Part shown: piece by piece, positions 1-8,596 of the stretch
How the letters are laid out: every line of letters begins with the position of its first letter
Numbering within the stretch: the first letter of the stretch is position 1
From: an uncultured Eubacteriales bacterium
Lineage (GTDB): Bacteria > Bacillota > Clostridia > Christensenellales > CAG-917
Direction: 5' to 3'
NCBI GenBank assembly: GCA_900322215.1
Contig: ONYW01000005.1
Coordinates: forward strand, 1 to 63,222
DNA: 63,222 nt
Notes under the pieces: generated by a model
The model's database searches: none
The model's input: only the letters and a program-made list of their open reading frames with translations
What the model was told of the DNA's origin: nothing
Made by a program: the position numbers and the translations under genes

Positions 1-1224
1 GCGGACTTTGCGCTCGTCGCCTCTTTGGACGACGTGGCGTGGCTCTTTAATCTTCGCGGTGACGACATAAGATACAACCCCGTCAACTATGCGTACGCGC
101 TCGTGGGCGACGGACACGCAATTCTCTATATCGATTCCGCAAAACTCTCGCTTGAAATCTACAAAGCACTCGAAGCGTGCGGTGTGACGATTCGCCCGTA
201 CGACGCGGTGTACGACGACGTAAAAGCGATTCGCGGGACTATACTCGTGGACGAGGGCAAGACGAACTATGCTTTGAGCCTCTGCCTCAAAGACAAAAAG
301 GACGCGAGCGTCTTCCCGACGACCTTGAGAAAAGCGATAAAAAACAGCGTGGAAATCGAGAACAGCAAGCAGGCTCAACTTGAAGACTCCGTCGCAATGG
401 TAAAGTTTATGCGCTGGCTCAAAACGAACGTCGGCAAAATCGAAATGGACGAGATAAGCGTTTCCGACAAGTTGGAAGCCTTCCGCAAAGAGAGCCCGAA
501 GTTTGTCGAACTCTCCTTTGATACGATTTGCGGCTATATGGCAAACGGAGCGGTCATTCACTACTCCGCAACGCCCGAAACAAGCAAGAAGGTCGAGGCA
601 CGCGGGTTGCTCCTCGTGGACAGCGGTGCGCAATACCTCTACGGCACGACGGACATCACGAGAACGTTTGCGCTCGGAAAGTTGTCGGACGATATGCGCC
701 ACGACTTTACGCTCGTGCTCAAATCTCATATCGCGCTCGCCCGAGCCGTCTTCCCTACAAACACCTACGGCGTGGCTCTCGACCTCGTCGCGCGCGAACC
801 TATGATAAGAGAAGGCAAAAACTTCCGTCACGGCACGGGACACGGCGTCGGCTACCTCTTGAACGTCCACGAAGGACCGCACAACATCAGTCCGAGAGTC
901 AGTTGGGCATACCACACCTCTCCGATAAAGCCCGGAATGTTCGTCACGGACGAGCCTGGCATTTATATCGAAAACGAATACGGCATCAGACACGAGAACA
1001 TCTTGCTTTGCGTCAAAAACGGCGAGAACGAATACGGCGAGACTTTCCGTTTCGAGCCTATCACCCTCGTGCCGTTCGACCTTGACGCAATAAACGCGGA
1101 CGAACTCTCGGCAGAAGAAAGGGCGTGGCTCAACGACTACCACAAGACCGTCTTTGAAAAGGTCTCCCCGCTTCTTGACGACGAACACAAAGAGTACCTA
1201 AGACACGTCACCCGCGCTATATAA
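1..1224 (+). CDS. pepP: Xaa-Pro aminopeptidase (aminopeptidase P, M24B), 5' end outside the window
   Basis: The open frame runs from the first base, so the N-terminal domain is cut by the window edge; the TTG at 25 lies inside the protein and is not the start. The product would release an N-terminal residue that precedes proline, using a two-metal 'pita-bread' site. The metal and substrate motifs of M24B are visible: D-S-G-A-Q-Y...T-D-I-T-R-T (two Asp ligands), H-G-T-G-H-G-V-G (His ligand), H-E-G-P, and T-D-E-P-G-I-Y followed by G-I-R-H-E-N (two Glu ligands). The stretch before them, with W-L-F-N-L-R-G, is the end of the creatinase-like N-terminal domain. Cytosolic. The gene is followed by a hairpin array and a bidirectional terminator. 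Confidence 0.95.
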   Translation, partial: ADFALVASLDDVAWLFNLRGDDIRYNPVNYAYALVGDGHAILYIDSAKLSLEIYKALEACGVTIRPYDAVYDDVKAIRGTILVDEGKTNYALSLCLKDKKDASVFPTTLRKAIKNSVEIENSKQAQLEDSVAMVKFMRWLKTNVGKIEMDEISVSDKLEAFRKESPKFVELSFDTICGYMANGAVIHYSATPETSKKVEARGLLLVDSGAQYLYGTTDITRTFALGKLSDDMRHDFTLVLKSHIALARAVFPTNTYGVALDLVAREPMIREGKNFRHGTGHGVGYLLNVHEGPHNISPRVSWAYHTSPIKPGMFVTDEPGIYIENEYGIRHENILLCVKNGENEYGETFRFEPITLVPFDLDAINADELSAEERAWLNDYHKTVFEKVSPLLDDEHKEYLRHVTRAI

Positions 1225-1228
1225 GTTG

Positions 1229-1345
1229 CCATTTGCTGTGAGCAAATGGAATGATGTAGATTGCGGAGCAATCAATGATGTAGTGAACGTTGTTCACAAT
1301 GATGTAGCGGACTTCGTCCACAATGATGTTGCAAACTGCGTTTGC
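1229..1345. repeat. Hairpin array 1: constant 9-bp spacer alternating with variable hairpins
   Basis: A constant AATGATGTA (last copy AATGATGTT) occurs at 1250, 1274, 1298 and 1322, an exact 24-bp period. The 15 bp between spacers differ each time but form a 6-bp stem with a 3-nt loop: GATTGC-GGA-GCAATC, GTGAAC-GTT-GTTCAC, GCGGAC-TTC-GTCCAC (one mismatch) and GCAAAC-TGC-GTTTGC. An 8-bp stem precedes the first spacer. It lies 4 bp after the aminopeptidase stop codon. Confidence 0.8.
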
Positions 1346-1426
1346 AGTTGAGGAGTAATTTATACTTTACGCTTTTGCGAAGTAAAAACATTCAATATTT
1401 TGCAAAAACACGGTGTTTATATATGC

Positions 1427-1453
1427 AAAAACGAGCGATAAACGCTCGTTTTT
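1427..1453. terminator. Bidirectional intrinsic terminator
   Basis: A perfect 11-bp stem (1427-1437 with 1443-1453) has a 5-nt loop and is flanked by A and T runs on both strands. It sits between the convergent aminopeptidase gene and the small membrane protein gene. Confidence 0.85.
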
Positions 1454-1481
1454 GTTTTGTTTTGCTATAATGTTTCTCGTC

Positions 1482-1721
1482 TCAGGCAAGTTGATTTATG
1501 CGCTTCTTCGTGACGAAATATCTGACTTCGCCGATCAAGAAGATCAAACTTGCAACTACGAACATTGTGATGCCGATGCCTACGCCGACGCTACCCGGAA
1601 CAAGGAAATAAAACGCAAGTCCGATAGAGAAAGCAAGGAATGCAACAAGCAAAAAGATGATCATAACGTTCGTATTTGAAAGTTCCGCCATCTTCTTTCC
1701 AAGAGTTTCGTTGTTGTACAT
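1482..1721 (-). CDS. Small two-helix membrane protein
   Basis: This 79-residue protein has two hydrophobic segments (about residues 18-40 and 44-66) joined by a short Gly/Val-rich turn, with a basic C-terminus, so it is probably a two-pass inner-membrane protein. A strong ribosome site (AGGAGGTG) lies upstream of the ATG at 1721, which makes it a real gene despite its size. I do not recognise a family. It ends just before the shared terminator and appears to be transcribed alone. Confidence 0.7.
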   Translation of the reverse strand: MYNNETLGKKMAELSNTNVMIIFLLVAFLAFSIGLAFYFLVPGSVGVGIGITMFVVASLIFLIGEVRYFVTKKRINQLA

Positions 1722-1897
1722 ATTCTCTGCACCTCCTTTTCGATAGTTTGCGCAAAGAAAACAAATATATGCTCTTTTCTCGTTTTTTGAATATTGAAAA
1801 CAATTTGCAAAAAGTCCGTGTTGCTTATGCTTGCACGTCCGCGCAAGACAAATTCAAATACGGAAAATAATGCCCGCGCTCGGGCAGGAGAAGCAGT
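1722..1897. other. Intergenic spacer with a short GC hairpin
   Basis: No gene is supported. The only structure seen is GCCCG-CGCT-CGGGC at 1872-1885, which on the minus strand is followed by a weak T-rich stretch and could terminate the hydrolase gene. Confidence 0.4.
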
Positions 1898-3022
1898 TCA
1901 AAACCTTGAAAGAAAGTCGAAAATCCCCGCCATCGCGATCTTCGTGATACGGAGCGCCTGAACGACAGCGAACGCATGGACGGCGTATCTTCCCTCCGCG
2001 TGATAGTGTTCGAGGCTTACGCCGCAGTCGTAAAGTTTTTTTACGAAGTCGAAGGTGAGAACGGCGAGTTTGTCGTTTTCACCTGATATGGCAAACGTCG
2101 GCGGAAAGTCCTTTGTCACCCAGTATATCGGCGAAATTTGCTTTTTCATATCGTCGTCAAGGTCTTTCACCTCAACCCCTCCGCAGTAGGACTGAGTGTA
2201 GATGCCGATGTTCTTAAAGCCAGTCGTGGTCGCCTTTTCCATGTCGTACACGCCGCAGTTGAGCACAAGTCCCTTTATCTTTTGATGACGGGAACGCTCG
2301 TCGAGGTCAAAGAGGGCGTTGTACTCGGGATTTGTGGAGATCGCGCCCGCCATAGCCGAGAGGTGCGCGCCCGCGGATTCTCCGCCGACGTAGATTTCGT
2401 CCATGTCGATGTTGTACTCCTCAGCGTGGTCTTTCAGCCAGGCGAACGCCTTGTAGACGTTTTCTATCATCTTCGGGTGCGAATACATAGGCGCTTCGCC
2501 GTAATAGATACTCGCTACAAAAAATCCCTTCTCCGCAACGCGAGTGGTAAATCCCTCGCGGGTGCCCGGGTAGCCGCCTATCCAGCCGCCTCCGTGAATG
2601 TAGACGAAGACTTTTGCCTTTTTGCTCTTGTCTCTGTCCTTGCGCTCGTAGATGTTGAGATACATGCGCTTGTCGTTTTCGTCATAATGCACAAAGCGCG
2701 TAGTGCGCACCTTGCGCGACTTGTTTGCGTTAAATATCGTAAGCAGTCCGACGAGTTCGTTCTTCACGTGACCGCCGAAGACGTAGGCGTATTTGACGTC
2801 ATATGCCGCCCGTTTTGCCGCACGCTTTGCGCGCTTCACCATCTTGCGGGTGTTTGATTGAAGTTTTGCCTCGAACTCTTCCCTTGCGATTTTGTTTTCA
2901 AGCTCCTTGCGCCTGAGTTCGAGTTGGACGTGCTTAAAGTCGAAGAGCCTGCGCTTTTCGCTCTCCGTCATGTTCTTATTCGTGAGGAACTTCTTGCCCG
3001 TGTAATCAATTTTTCGCTTCAT
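1898..3022 (-). CDS. Alpha/beta-hydrolase, esterase/acetylhydrolase type
   Basis: The protein has the oxyanion-hole motif H-G-G-G-W (about residue 144), the nucleophile elbow G-E-S-A-G-A, a plausible acid in S-G-E-N-D-K and a late His in Y-A-V-H-A-F. This fits the BD-FAE / hormone-sensitive-lipase group of carboxylesterases. The first 70 or so residues are strongly basic and probably helical, which is longer than usual for the family. No signal peptide is seen, so a cytosolic ester hydrolase is likely; the substrate cannot be told. It is the last gene of a minus-strand run and starts 9 bp beyond the terminator that follows cysS, so it is probably expressed separately. Confidence 0.8.
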   Translation of the reverse strand: MKRKIDYTGKKFLTNKNMTESEKRRLFDFKHVQLELRRKELENKIAREEFEAKLQSNTRKMVKRAKRAAKRAAYDVKYAYVFGGHVKNELVGLLTIFNANKSRKVRTTRFVHYDENDKRMYLNIYERKDRDKSKKAKVFVYIHGGGWIGGYPGTREGFTTRVAEKGFFVASIYYGEAPMYSHPKMIENVYKAFAWLKDHAEEYNIDMDEIYVGGESAGAHLSAMAGAISTNPEYNALFDLDERSRHQKIKGLVLNCGVYDMEKATTTGFKNIGIYTQSYCGGVEVKDLDDDMKKQISPIYWVTKDFPPTFAISGENDKLAVLTFDFVKKLYDCGVSLEHYHAEGRYAVHAFAVVQALRITKIAMAGIFDFLSRF

Positions 3023-3030
3023 AACTTGAA

Positions 3031-3061
3031 AAAACCTCGCCTTGTTTTTGCGCGAGGTTTT
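3031..3061 (-). terminator. Intrinsic terminator after cysS
   Basis: A perfect 10-bp stem (3031-3040 with 3052-3061) has an 11-nt loop and a T run on the minus strand. It lies 5 bp beyond the cysS stop codon. Confidence 0.8.
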
Positions 3062-3065
3062 GATT

Positions 3066-4475
3066 TTATGCCTTTTCTATCGTGTAGCCGTCTTTGCTAT
3101 CCTTAATTGTGTATCCCTTCTCGGATATAAGCAGTCGAAGACTGTCCGCCGTGCCCCAGTCTTTGGCTTTCTTTGCAGCGAAACGCTTTTCTGCAAGGTC
3201 CTTGACTTCCTGCGGAATATCGTCTTCTTCCCCGTTTTTCTCGTTTGTCTTTGCCTCGTAGTAGGCGATAAACTCGGCGGGAGCGTGACGGAAGAGCCCG
3301 AGGAGTCCGTAGGTCTCCCTTATTTGCCTTGCATCGCTGACGCAGGACGCATCCGCCGCTTTAAGTTTTTGTTTTATACGCTTAAAGTGCCCGAACAGGT
3401 CGGCAAGAGCCTTTGCGGTGTTGAAGTCGTCGTCCATAGCGCGGTTGAATTCCGCGTCGATTTCGGGGTTTCCGCCCTCCGCGACAAGCCCGGATTTGTC
3501 CACCTCGTCAAGCACCTTATAGAAGTCGTACATGTGCTTATCCGCGTCCGGGAAGAGGTTGTCTGTTATGTTGATGTCTCCGCGGTAGTTGGTCTGCAAA
3601 AGCGCGTATTTGACAGTCTCGGGCGAATACTTGTCCAAGAGGTCGGCAAGGAGAATGCTGTTGCCGAGCGACTTGCTCATCTTTTGTCCGTTGACTTTGA
3701 TGAGTCCGTTGTGAATCCAATATTTGGCAAACGGCTTGCCCGTGAGCGCCTCCGTCTGCGCAATTTCGTTCTCGTGGTGCGGGAAGATAAGGTCTCTACC
3801 GCCGCCGTGAATGTCTATTTGCTCGCCAAAAGCCGCCCTGTTCATAGCCGAACACTCTATGTGCCAACCCGGTCTGCCCTTGCCCCAAGGAGATTCCCAG
3901 TACACTTCGCCCGGCTTCGCGGACTTCCACAGCGCAAAATCAAGAGGGGTTTTCTTGTTCTCTTCGTTCTCGATACGCACGCTTTCATAGGCGTCCTCTA
4001 AGCGTCTTCCGCTGAGTTTGCCGTAGCCTTTGAAACTCTCGACCGAGAAGTATACGTCGCCCCTCTCCGTCGCATAAGCGTTGCCGTGCTCGATGAGTTT
4101 TGACACAAAGTCGATTATGTTCTCTATATTGCAGGTGGCTTTGAGCCAAATCGTAGGATCGTCCACCTCGAACTTGCGCATAAGACGGTCTATACGCTCT
4201 ATCATCATCTCCGCATATTCGAGCGCGGGAATGCCCGTCTCGTTGGACTTGGCGATGATCTTGTCGTCTACGTCCGTATAGTTGCGGGCATAGTTGACTT
4301 TGAAACCTTGCTTTTCAAGGTATTTGCGAATGATATCGTAGATGAGCGCTTGATAGGCGTGCCCTATGTGCGCGTCACCCGACACCGTGATACCGCAGGC
4401 GTACATGTTGACGACGCCCGGATTAATCGGAACAAAGTCCTCTTTTCTTCTTGTTAACGTATTATAAATCTTCAT
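3066..4475 (-). CDS. cysS: Cysteine--tRNA ligase
   Basis: This is a class I aminoacyl-tRNA synthetase that charges tRNA-Cys in the cytosol. The 469-residue length is normal for bacterial CysRS. Visible are the N-terminal C-G-I-T-V zinc-ligand region, a HIGH signature (H-I-G-H, where most CysRS have H-I-G-N), the zinc-site residues in H-I-E-C-S and H-H-E-N-E, and K-M-S-K-S near residue 268. A DALR-like anticodon-binding helical domain follows. It lies downstream of cysE, so cysteine synthesis and its use in translation are genomic neighbours, but it has its own promoter and a hairpin over its ribosome site. Confidence 0.97.
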   Translation of the reverse strand: MKIYNTLTRRKEDFVPINPGVVNMYACGITVSGDAHIGHAYQALIYDIIRKYLEKQGFKVNYARNYTDVDDKIIAKSNETGIPALEYAEMMIERIDRLMRKFEVDDPTIWLKATCNIENIIDFVSKLIEHGNAYATERGDVYFSVESFKGYGKLSGRRLEDAYESVRIENEENKKTPLDFALWKSAKPGEVYWESPWGKGRPGWHIECSAMNRAAFGEQIDIHGGGRDLIFPHHENEIAQTEALTGKPFAKYWIHNGLIKVNGQKMSKSLGNSILLADLLDKYSPETVKYALLQTNYRGDINITDNLFPDADKHMYDFYKVLDEVDKSGLVAEGGNPEIDAEFNRAMDDDFNTAKALADLFGHFKRIKQKLKAADASCVSDARQIRETYGLLGLFRHAPAEFIAYYEAKTNEKNGEEDDIPQEVKDLAEKRFAAKKAKDWGTADSLRLLISEKGYTIKDSKDGYTIEKA

Positions 4476-4493
4476 GGGGGTGTTCCACCCTTT
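4476..4493 (-). promoter_or_regulatory. Hairpin covering the cysS ribosome-binding site
   Basis: Immediately before the ATG the minus strand reads GGGTG-GAA-CACCC, a 5-bp hairpin that contains the only Shine-Dalgarno-like purine stretch. It could limit translation of cysS. It superficially resembles a T-box core with A at the tRNA-pairing position, but no Stem I is visible. Confidence 0.4.
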
Positions 4494-4522
4494 GTTATAT
4501 TATTCTTTATTTGTGTCTACAA
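4494..4522 (-). promoter_or_regulatory. Promoter for cysS
   Basis: On the minus strand TTGTAG (4517-4522), a 17-bp spacer and TATAAC (4494-4499) precede the cysS start by 18 nt, so the leader would be very short. Confidence 0.5.
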
Positions 4523-4588
4523 CTCTGTGCGCAAGTTTTTGTTAGGAGTTGCGGAAAAATGAATCCTCAAATTGCAAACCGAACAGTT

Positions 4589-4712
4589 AAGACCGTGATA
4601 TTTGGATGAGTTGCTAGGAAGGGCGCCTTTGGAGGGAGGGCGCGTACATAGACGTACGTAACCGACTGCCAAAGACGCGCTGACAACGCAAATCGCCAAA
4701 TAGCGCGGTCTT
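4589..4712 (-). ncRNA. Structured stop-codon element, copy A (after cysE)
   Basis: In cysE-sense orientation the element begins inside the TAA stop codon. Its ends form an outer stem with 15 of 17 positions paired. Inside are the blocks shared with copies B and C: TTGTCA, GTCGGTTACGTAC then GTACGCGC (a small hairpin), CGCCCTTCCT, GCA, and CTCATCC. The inner stem keeps pairing while its sequence differs from the other copies, which suggests selection on RNA structure. It has no U-run, so it is not a simple terminator. I cannot assign it to a named RNA family. Confidence 0.6.
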
Positions 4713-5388
4713 ACTCTAAAGCGTTGTCTTTGTCAATACTAAGCGAATACTGACAGCAATTTATTCCCTCTTTATCCTCTAACGCTGAAAGCCGCTTGTT
4801 TATTCTTGCAAGTTCTTCAAGGATCGGATCGGGGAGCGCCTGAGACATCTCGTCTTCGACCTTTTTGCCGTTTTGACGCACGACTCTGCCCGGCACGCCG
4901 ACTACCGTCGAGTGAGGCGGAATGTCTTTAAGAACGACACTGCCCGCGCCTATCTTTGAATGCTCGCCTATCGTGACGGGGCCCAAAATGCTTGCGCCTG
5001 CCGAGACCATAACGCCTTTTTCAAGCGTCGGGTGGCGTTTGCCGCTGTCCTTGCCCGTGCCGCCGAGAGTTACGCCTTGATATAGCACGCAGTCGTCGCC
5101 GACGACGGCTGTCTCGCCGATGACAAGCCCTACGCCGTGGTCGATGAATATGCGGTTGCCGATTTCCGCCGCCGGGTGGATGTCTATGCCGGTGCGCATC
5201 TTCACCCTATAAGAAACGTAAAACGCTAAGCGCTTGAACCCCTTTTGCCAGAGTTTGTGCGCATAGCGGTAGTGTACGAGCGCCTTGTAGCCCGTATATG
5301 TACGCTTGACGAGCCTGCGACTCGTCGCCGCAGGGTCACTTTGCATAATCTTGTCTAAATCAAGTTTTAGCGCTTCGCGTATTGTCAT
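4711..5388 (-). CDS. cysE: Serine O-acetyltransferase
   Basis: The enzyme makes O-acetylserine from serine and acetyl-CoA, the first step of cysteine synthesis. A helical N-terminal region is followed by a left-handed beta-helix of hexapeptide repeats (about residues 70-175). The signature D-I-H-P-A-A-E-I-G and the catalytic [10 protein letters not shown] region are present, as is G-G-T-G-K, typical of the short EpsC-type enzymes. The 225-residue length fits. The start lies 3 bp after the ftsH stop, so the two are probably co-transcribed. The stop codon overlaps structured element A by 2 bp. Confidence 0.95.
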   Translation of the reverse strand: MTIREALKLDLDKIMQSDPAATSRRLVKRTYTGYKALVHYRYAHKLWQKGFKRLAFYVSYRVKMRTGIDIHPAAEIGNRIFIDHGVGLVIGETAVVGDDCVLYQGVTLGGTGKDSGKRHPTLEKGVMVSAGASILGPVTIGEHSKIGAGSVVLKDIPPHSTVVGVPGRVVRQNGKKVEDEMSQALPDPILEELARINKRLSALEDKEGINCCQYSLSIDKDNALE

Positions 5389-5391
5389 AGT

Positions 5392-7407
5392 TTAGTCTTG
5401 TTTTTGCTCGTCGGAAGATGTTGAATCTTGTTTTTGCTCCGCCGCGCCCTGTTCTTCTGCTTTTGGCGCGCCTTGGTTTTCTTCAACCTTTTCTTCTACT
5501 TTTTCTTCCGCCTTATCTTCAGGTCTATTGAGTTTTGAAGAGAAGAGAGTCGCGTCGTCGGACGTTTCCTCGCCGAAGAGTTTGTTGATCTCGTCCTCGT
5601 AGATCGTCTCCTTGTCAAAGAGGAGTTTGACCATAGCGTCCATGATAGGACGATTCTCTTTCAATATATCGAGCGCGACCTTGTATTGTGCGTCCAAAAT
5701 CTTCTTGACTTCCTCGTCTATCTTTGCGGCGACGGCGTCACTGTAGTTGAGTTGCGTCTGATAGTCGCGGCCGAGGAAAACTTCTTCGCTTGCGCCGAGG
5801 TACATATTGCCGATTTCATCGCTCATACCCCACTCGGTGACCATCTTGCGAGCGAGTTGCGACGCGCGCTGAATATCGTTGGACGCGCCCGTGGAGATAT
5901 CCTCGATGACGAGTTCCTCCGCAGCACGGCCCGCGAGGAGCATTGCGATGTTGTCAAGGAGTTTGCCCCTTGTCATGTGGTTGTCGTCGTTGTCAGGAAG
6001 CGTAATCGTATAGCCTGCCGCCTGTCCGCGCGGAATGATGCTGACTTCGTGCACGCTGTCGCAATGCTTCATAAGTTTTGCGACGATCGCGTGACCGCTT
6101 TCATGATATGCGGTGATGCGCTTGTCGGACTCCGTGACGACGCGGCTCTTCTTTGCGGGGCCTGCCATAACCTTGTTTATCGCCTCGCTGATGTCCTTCA
6201 TGGTGATGAGTTTTCTATCCTCGCGAGCGGCGAGAATCGCTGCTTCGTTCAAGAGGTTTTCAATATCCGCGCCGGTAAATCCTGACGTGAGACGAGCAAG
6301 GCTCTTGAAGTTGACTTCGTCTGCGAGAGGTTTGTTCCTTGAATGGACTTTGAAGATCTCCTCTCTGCCCTTGACGTCCGGGACGTTAACATAGATTTGA
6401 CGGTCGAATCTGCCCGGTCTCATAAGAGCGGGGTCGAGGATATCGACGCGGTTTGTCGCCGCCATGACGATGATAGAACTCTCCGCCTCAAAGCCGTCCA
6501 TTTGAACGAGCAATTGGTTGAGGGTTTGCTCTCTTTCGTCGTTGCCGCCGCCGAGGCCCGCGCCTCTTTGTCTGCCCACTGCGTCGATTTCGTCTATAAA
6601 GATGATGCACGGCATATTCTTCTTGGCTTGATCGAAGAGGTCTCTCACGCGTGACGCGCCGACGCCGACGAACATCTCTACAAAGTCGGAACCGCTTATC
6701 GAGAAGAACGGAACGTTCGCCTCGCCTGCGACAGCCTTTGCAAACAAGGTTTTACCCGTGCCCGGAGGGCCGACGAGCAATACGCCGCGCGGAATGCGCG
6801 CGCCGATATCGGTGTATTTCTTCGGGTGTTTCAAGAAATCGACGATTTCTTGGAGTTCCTGCTTTTCTTCCTCCGCACCCGCTACGTCGGAAAAACGCAC
6901 CTTGATGTCTCGCACTTGGTTTGCGGAAGTCTTGCCAAAGTTGAGCGCTTGGTTGTTCGTGCCGTTTGCGCGACGGATGATGAGGACGATGATGACAAAG
7001 AACACCGCATACAAGAGGATCGGCAGAAGCGTCGTGAGCCACGCTCCGCGGGACGGATCGTTGTATTGGACTTTGAGCCCTGCTATCTTGTCCGCTATAT
7101 CCGCTTTGCCCGCCTCTTTTGCGTCGTTCGCCCACTTTGCGAGGTCGTCGCCGATTAGCGCGCGGGACGGAATGTATGCAACGTATTTGAAAGTCTTGTC
7201 GCCCGTCTTCTTGATGGATACGGAATAGGAGCCGTTGATGTAGAGGGTCTCTACCTCGCCGTTTTTGAGCATGGCTTCCAAACTACCCTCTGAACCGGCA
7301 TAATAAACCTCTTTCGGTCTCGTGAGTTCGTATGCAAGCACAAACGCCACGACAAGAACGATGATTATGCCGATGATAATGAAAATTCTTCTTGTGGATG
7401 GTTTCAT
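5392..7407 (-). CDS. ftsH: ATP-dependent zinc metalloprotease FtsH
   Basis: Membrane-bound AAA+ protease for quality control of membrane and regulatory proteins. From the chosen ATG at 7407 (AGGAGG 4 nt upstream) the order is a TM helix (about 7-27), an extracytoplasmic domain, a second TM helix (about 122-144), then AAA+ with Walker A G-P-P-G-T-G-K-T, Walker B I-I-F-I-D-E-I-D and a second region of homology ending R-P-G-R-F-D-R. The protease domain has H-E-S-G-H. The C-terminus is an acidic, repetitive tail rich in E-E-K-V and Q-K-Q-D. An upstream in-frame start at 7467 has no ribosome site and would add 20 residues before the TM helix. It heads the ftsH-cysE pair. Confidence 0.97.
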   Translation of the reverse strand: MKPSTRRIFIIIGIIIVLVVAFVLAYELTRPKEVYYAGSEGSLEAMLKNGEVETLYINGSYSVSIKKTGDKTFKYVAYIPSRALIGDDLAKWANDAKEAGKADIADKIAGLKVQYNDPSRGAWLTTLLPILLYAVFFVIIVLIIRRANGTNNQALNFGKTSANQVRDIKVRFSDVAGAEEEKQELQEIVDFLKHPKKYTDIGARIPRGVLLVGPPGTGKTLFAKAVAGEANVPFFSISGSDFVEMFVGVGASRVRDLFDQAKKNMPCIIFIDEIDAVGRQRGAGLGGGNDEREQTLNQLLVQMDGFEAESSIIVMAATNRVDILDPALMRPGRFDRQIYVNVPDVKGREEIFKVHSRNKPLADEVNFKSLARLTSGFTGADIENLLNEAAILAAREDRKLITMKDISEAINKVMAGPAKKSRVVTESDKRITAYHESGHAIVAKLMKHCDSVHEVSIIPRGQAAGYTITLPDNDDNHMTRGKLLDNIAMLLAGRAAEELVIEDISTGASNDIQRASQLARKMVTEWGMSDEIGNMYLGASEEVFLGRDYQTQLNYSDAVAAKIDEEVKKILDAQYKVALDILKENRPIMDAMVKLLFDKETIYEDEINKLFGEETSDDATLFSSKLNRPEDKAEEKVEEKVEENQGAPKAEEQGAAEQKQDSTSSDEQKQD

Positions 7408-7491
7408 GAATCCTCCTGACAGGATTAGTCTATGCGTACCCGAGAGTTTTAACCCTTGATTCGTCATATATAATCACATTTACAATAGTTT

Positions 7492-7520
7492 ATTATAGAA
7501 ATTAAACGAAAAAAAGTCAA
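7492..7520 (-). promoter_or_regulatory. Promoter for ftsH
   Basis: Minus strand TTGACT (7515-7520), 17 bp, TATAAT (7492-7497), about 85 bp upstream of the ftsH ATG. It is close to the sigma-70/SigA consensus. Confidence 0.7.
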
Positions 7521-7617
7521 CGCAATTCGTATCTGCGCCGATTATTTTCAAGTATAGAGTAGAAGAAAAATATTAAATTATTATTAAAAATTGAAAATCT
7601 TGACAATATTAACGCAA

Positions 7618-7692
7618 AAGCGAGTTTTGATTGCATGCAATCCAAGCGAGTTGCACGCTGTGCGTGCGCTAATTTTCGGGGATAAATCCCCC
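7618..7692. repeat. Hairpin array 2b (inverted relative to array 2)
   Basis: Constant pieces read AGCGAGTTTT, AGCGAGTT and GCTAATTTTC, the reverse complement of the array 2 spacer. Between them lie GATTGC-AT-GCAATC, GCACGC-TGT-GCGTGC and GGGGA-TAAA-TCCCC. The roughly 120 bp between here and array 2 hold short repeats of ATACAAAGACACGAA and no gene. Confidence 0.6.
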
Positions 7693-7812
7693 TCACCTAA
7701 TTGACTTGAACAAGAATATACAAAGACACGAAATATACAAAGACACGAAGTGTCCGTCGCAAGTCGTTATGGAAGAATTGTATTTTTCCGCAACTGAACG
7801 AGCAAAGCGAGA

Positions 7813-7899
7813 GAAAACTCGCTGAGGTTGTTTACAACTGAAAACTCGCTGAGTGTGCTTGCGCACGAAAATTAGCTGAGATTGCCTGCAGCAGGCAAT
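7813..7899. repeat. Hairpin array 2: spacer GAAAACTCGCTGAG
   Basis: The 14-bp spacer GAAAACTCGCTGAG occurs at 7813 and 7840, and as GAAAATTAGCTGAG at 7867. Each is followed by a different hairpin: GTTGT-TT-ACAAC, a 6-bp stem around 7853-7866 with one G-T pair, and a 9-bp stem at 7881-7899. The last hairpin touches the yyaC stop codon. Confidence 0.7.
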
Positions 7900-8459
7900 C
7901 AGCTTGCCGCAAAAGTTGTTGCCGCCGCAACAACTTTTGCGGCATCTAACGCCATATTTTGCACGAAATCAAAGTTTACGCCCATGAGACCCAGCATAGA
8001 ATCGTCGTCGTTTTTTGCAACGACTCCAAGGAGTCCGACGTCTCCGACGCGCCTCTTTCTGCCCTTTATTGCGGCGGGACAAACTCCGTCTTTTCGCACG
8101 ACGAAACTTCCTATTTTGTCTCCGAGGCTTGCGTCTACCGCAAGAATAAGACTCCCCTTGTGCACGGTGTTTATAAAGTTCAGCCACTCGTCCATGTTTT
8201 TGCCGTTCACGGGCGTTTCAGTCGTGCCGTACACAAAGCAAGGAAGGTCAAATCTTTCCCTTAAAGCGTCGGCGACAAGCGGTGCGAATGCGTCGCCCGC
8301 GATAAGAGGCGTGCCGAAACATACGACAACCAAATCTTTTGAAAGCGACTTAGCGGCGTTTTCGTCCTGTCCGAAGGACTTGCGGGCGGTTGAAATGTGA
8401 AATTTTAGGGCTTCTAACGCGGTTTTTTGGCAAGAATTTTGTTTGAACGTGTTTTCCAT
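7899..8459 (-). CDS. yyaC: YyaC family sporulation protein (GPR-like, DUF1256)
   Basis: The core matches the YyaC family: V-V-V-C-F-G-T near residue 45, G-D-A-F-A-P-L-V, Y-G-T-T-E-T-P-V-N, a D-A-S-L-G segment and a Gly-rich D-V-G-L-L-G-V-V. The fold is related to the germination protease GPR and hydrogenase-maturation peptidases. YyaC genes are found in endospore-formers and are expressed during sporulation, so this hints at a sporulating lineage; the reaction is not known. The start is uncertain: I chose ATG 8459, which gives the usual N-terminal length, but upstream starts to 8498 are open and none has a clear ribosome site. Near the 3' end a 16-bp inverted repeat (about 7907-7944) is part of the coding sequence. 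Confidence 0.8.
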   Translation of the reverse strand: MENTFKQNSCQKTALEALKFHISTARKSFGQDENAAKSLSKDLVVVCFGTPLIAGDAFAPLVADALRERFDLPCFVYGTTETPVNGKNMDEWLNFINTVHKGSLILAVDASLGDKIGSFVVRKDGVCPAAIKGRKRRVGDVGLLGVVAKNDDDSMLGLMGVNFDFVQNMALDAAKVVAAATTFAAS

Positions 8460-8596
8460 ATATCTATTGTTGCCCAAAAATCGTGCGCTCATACACAAAA
8501 ATGATGTTGCATATTTATCTTTATTAAGTTATAATAAATTGAATAACTATAACGAAACACGCGCGCAGTAAGGCTGTGCACACACAAATTAGGCTT

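Noticed and set aside
1229-1345. CRISPR array
   Set aside because: The constant part is only 9 bp and the period 24 bp, and the variable parts are self-complementary hairpins. No cas genes are in the window. The same holds for the other arrays.
2138-2857. 239-codon open frame opposite the hydrolase gene
   Set aside because: It is the reverse-strand shadow of a well-supported gene. Similar long shadow frames opposite cysS, ftsH and the giant genes were also left out.
4476-4500. T-box riboswitch upstream of cysS (AGGGTGGAAC resembles the T-box core with A for tRNA-Cys)
   Set aside because: Only about 110 nt separate element A from the cysS start; no Stem I, specifier loop or antiterminator could be drawn, and the motif is explained by a short hairpin.
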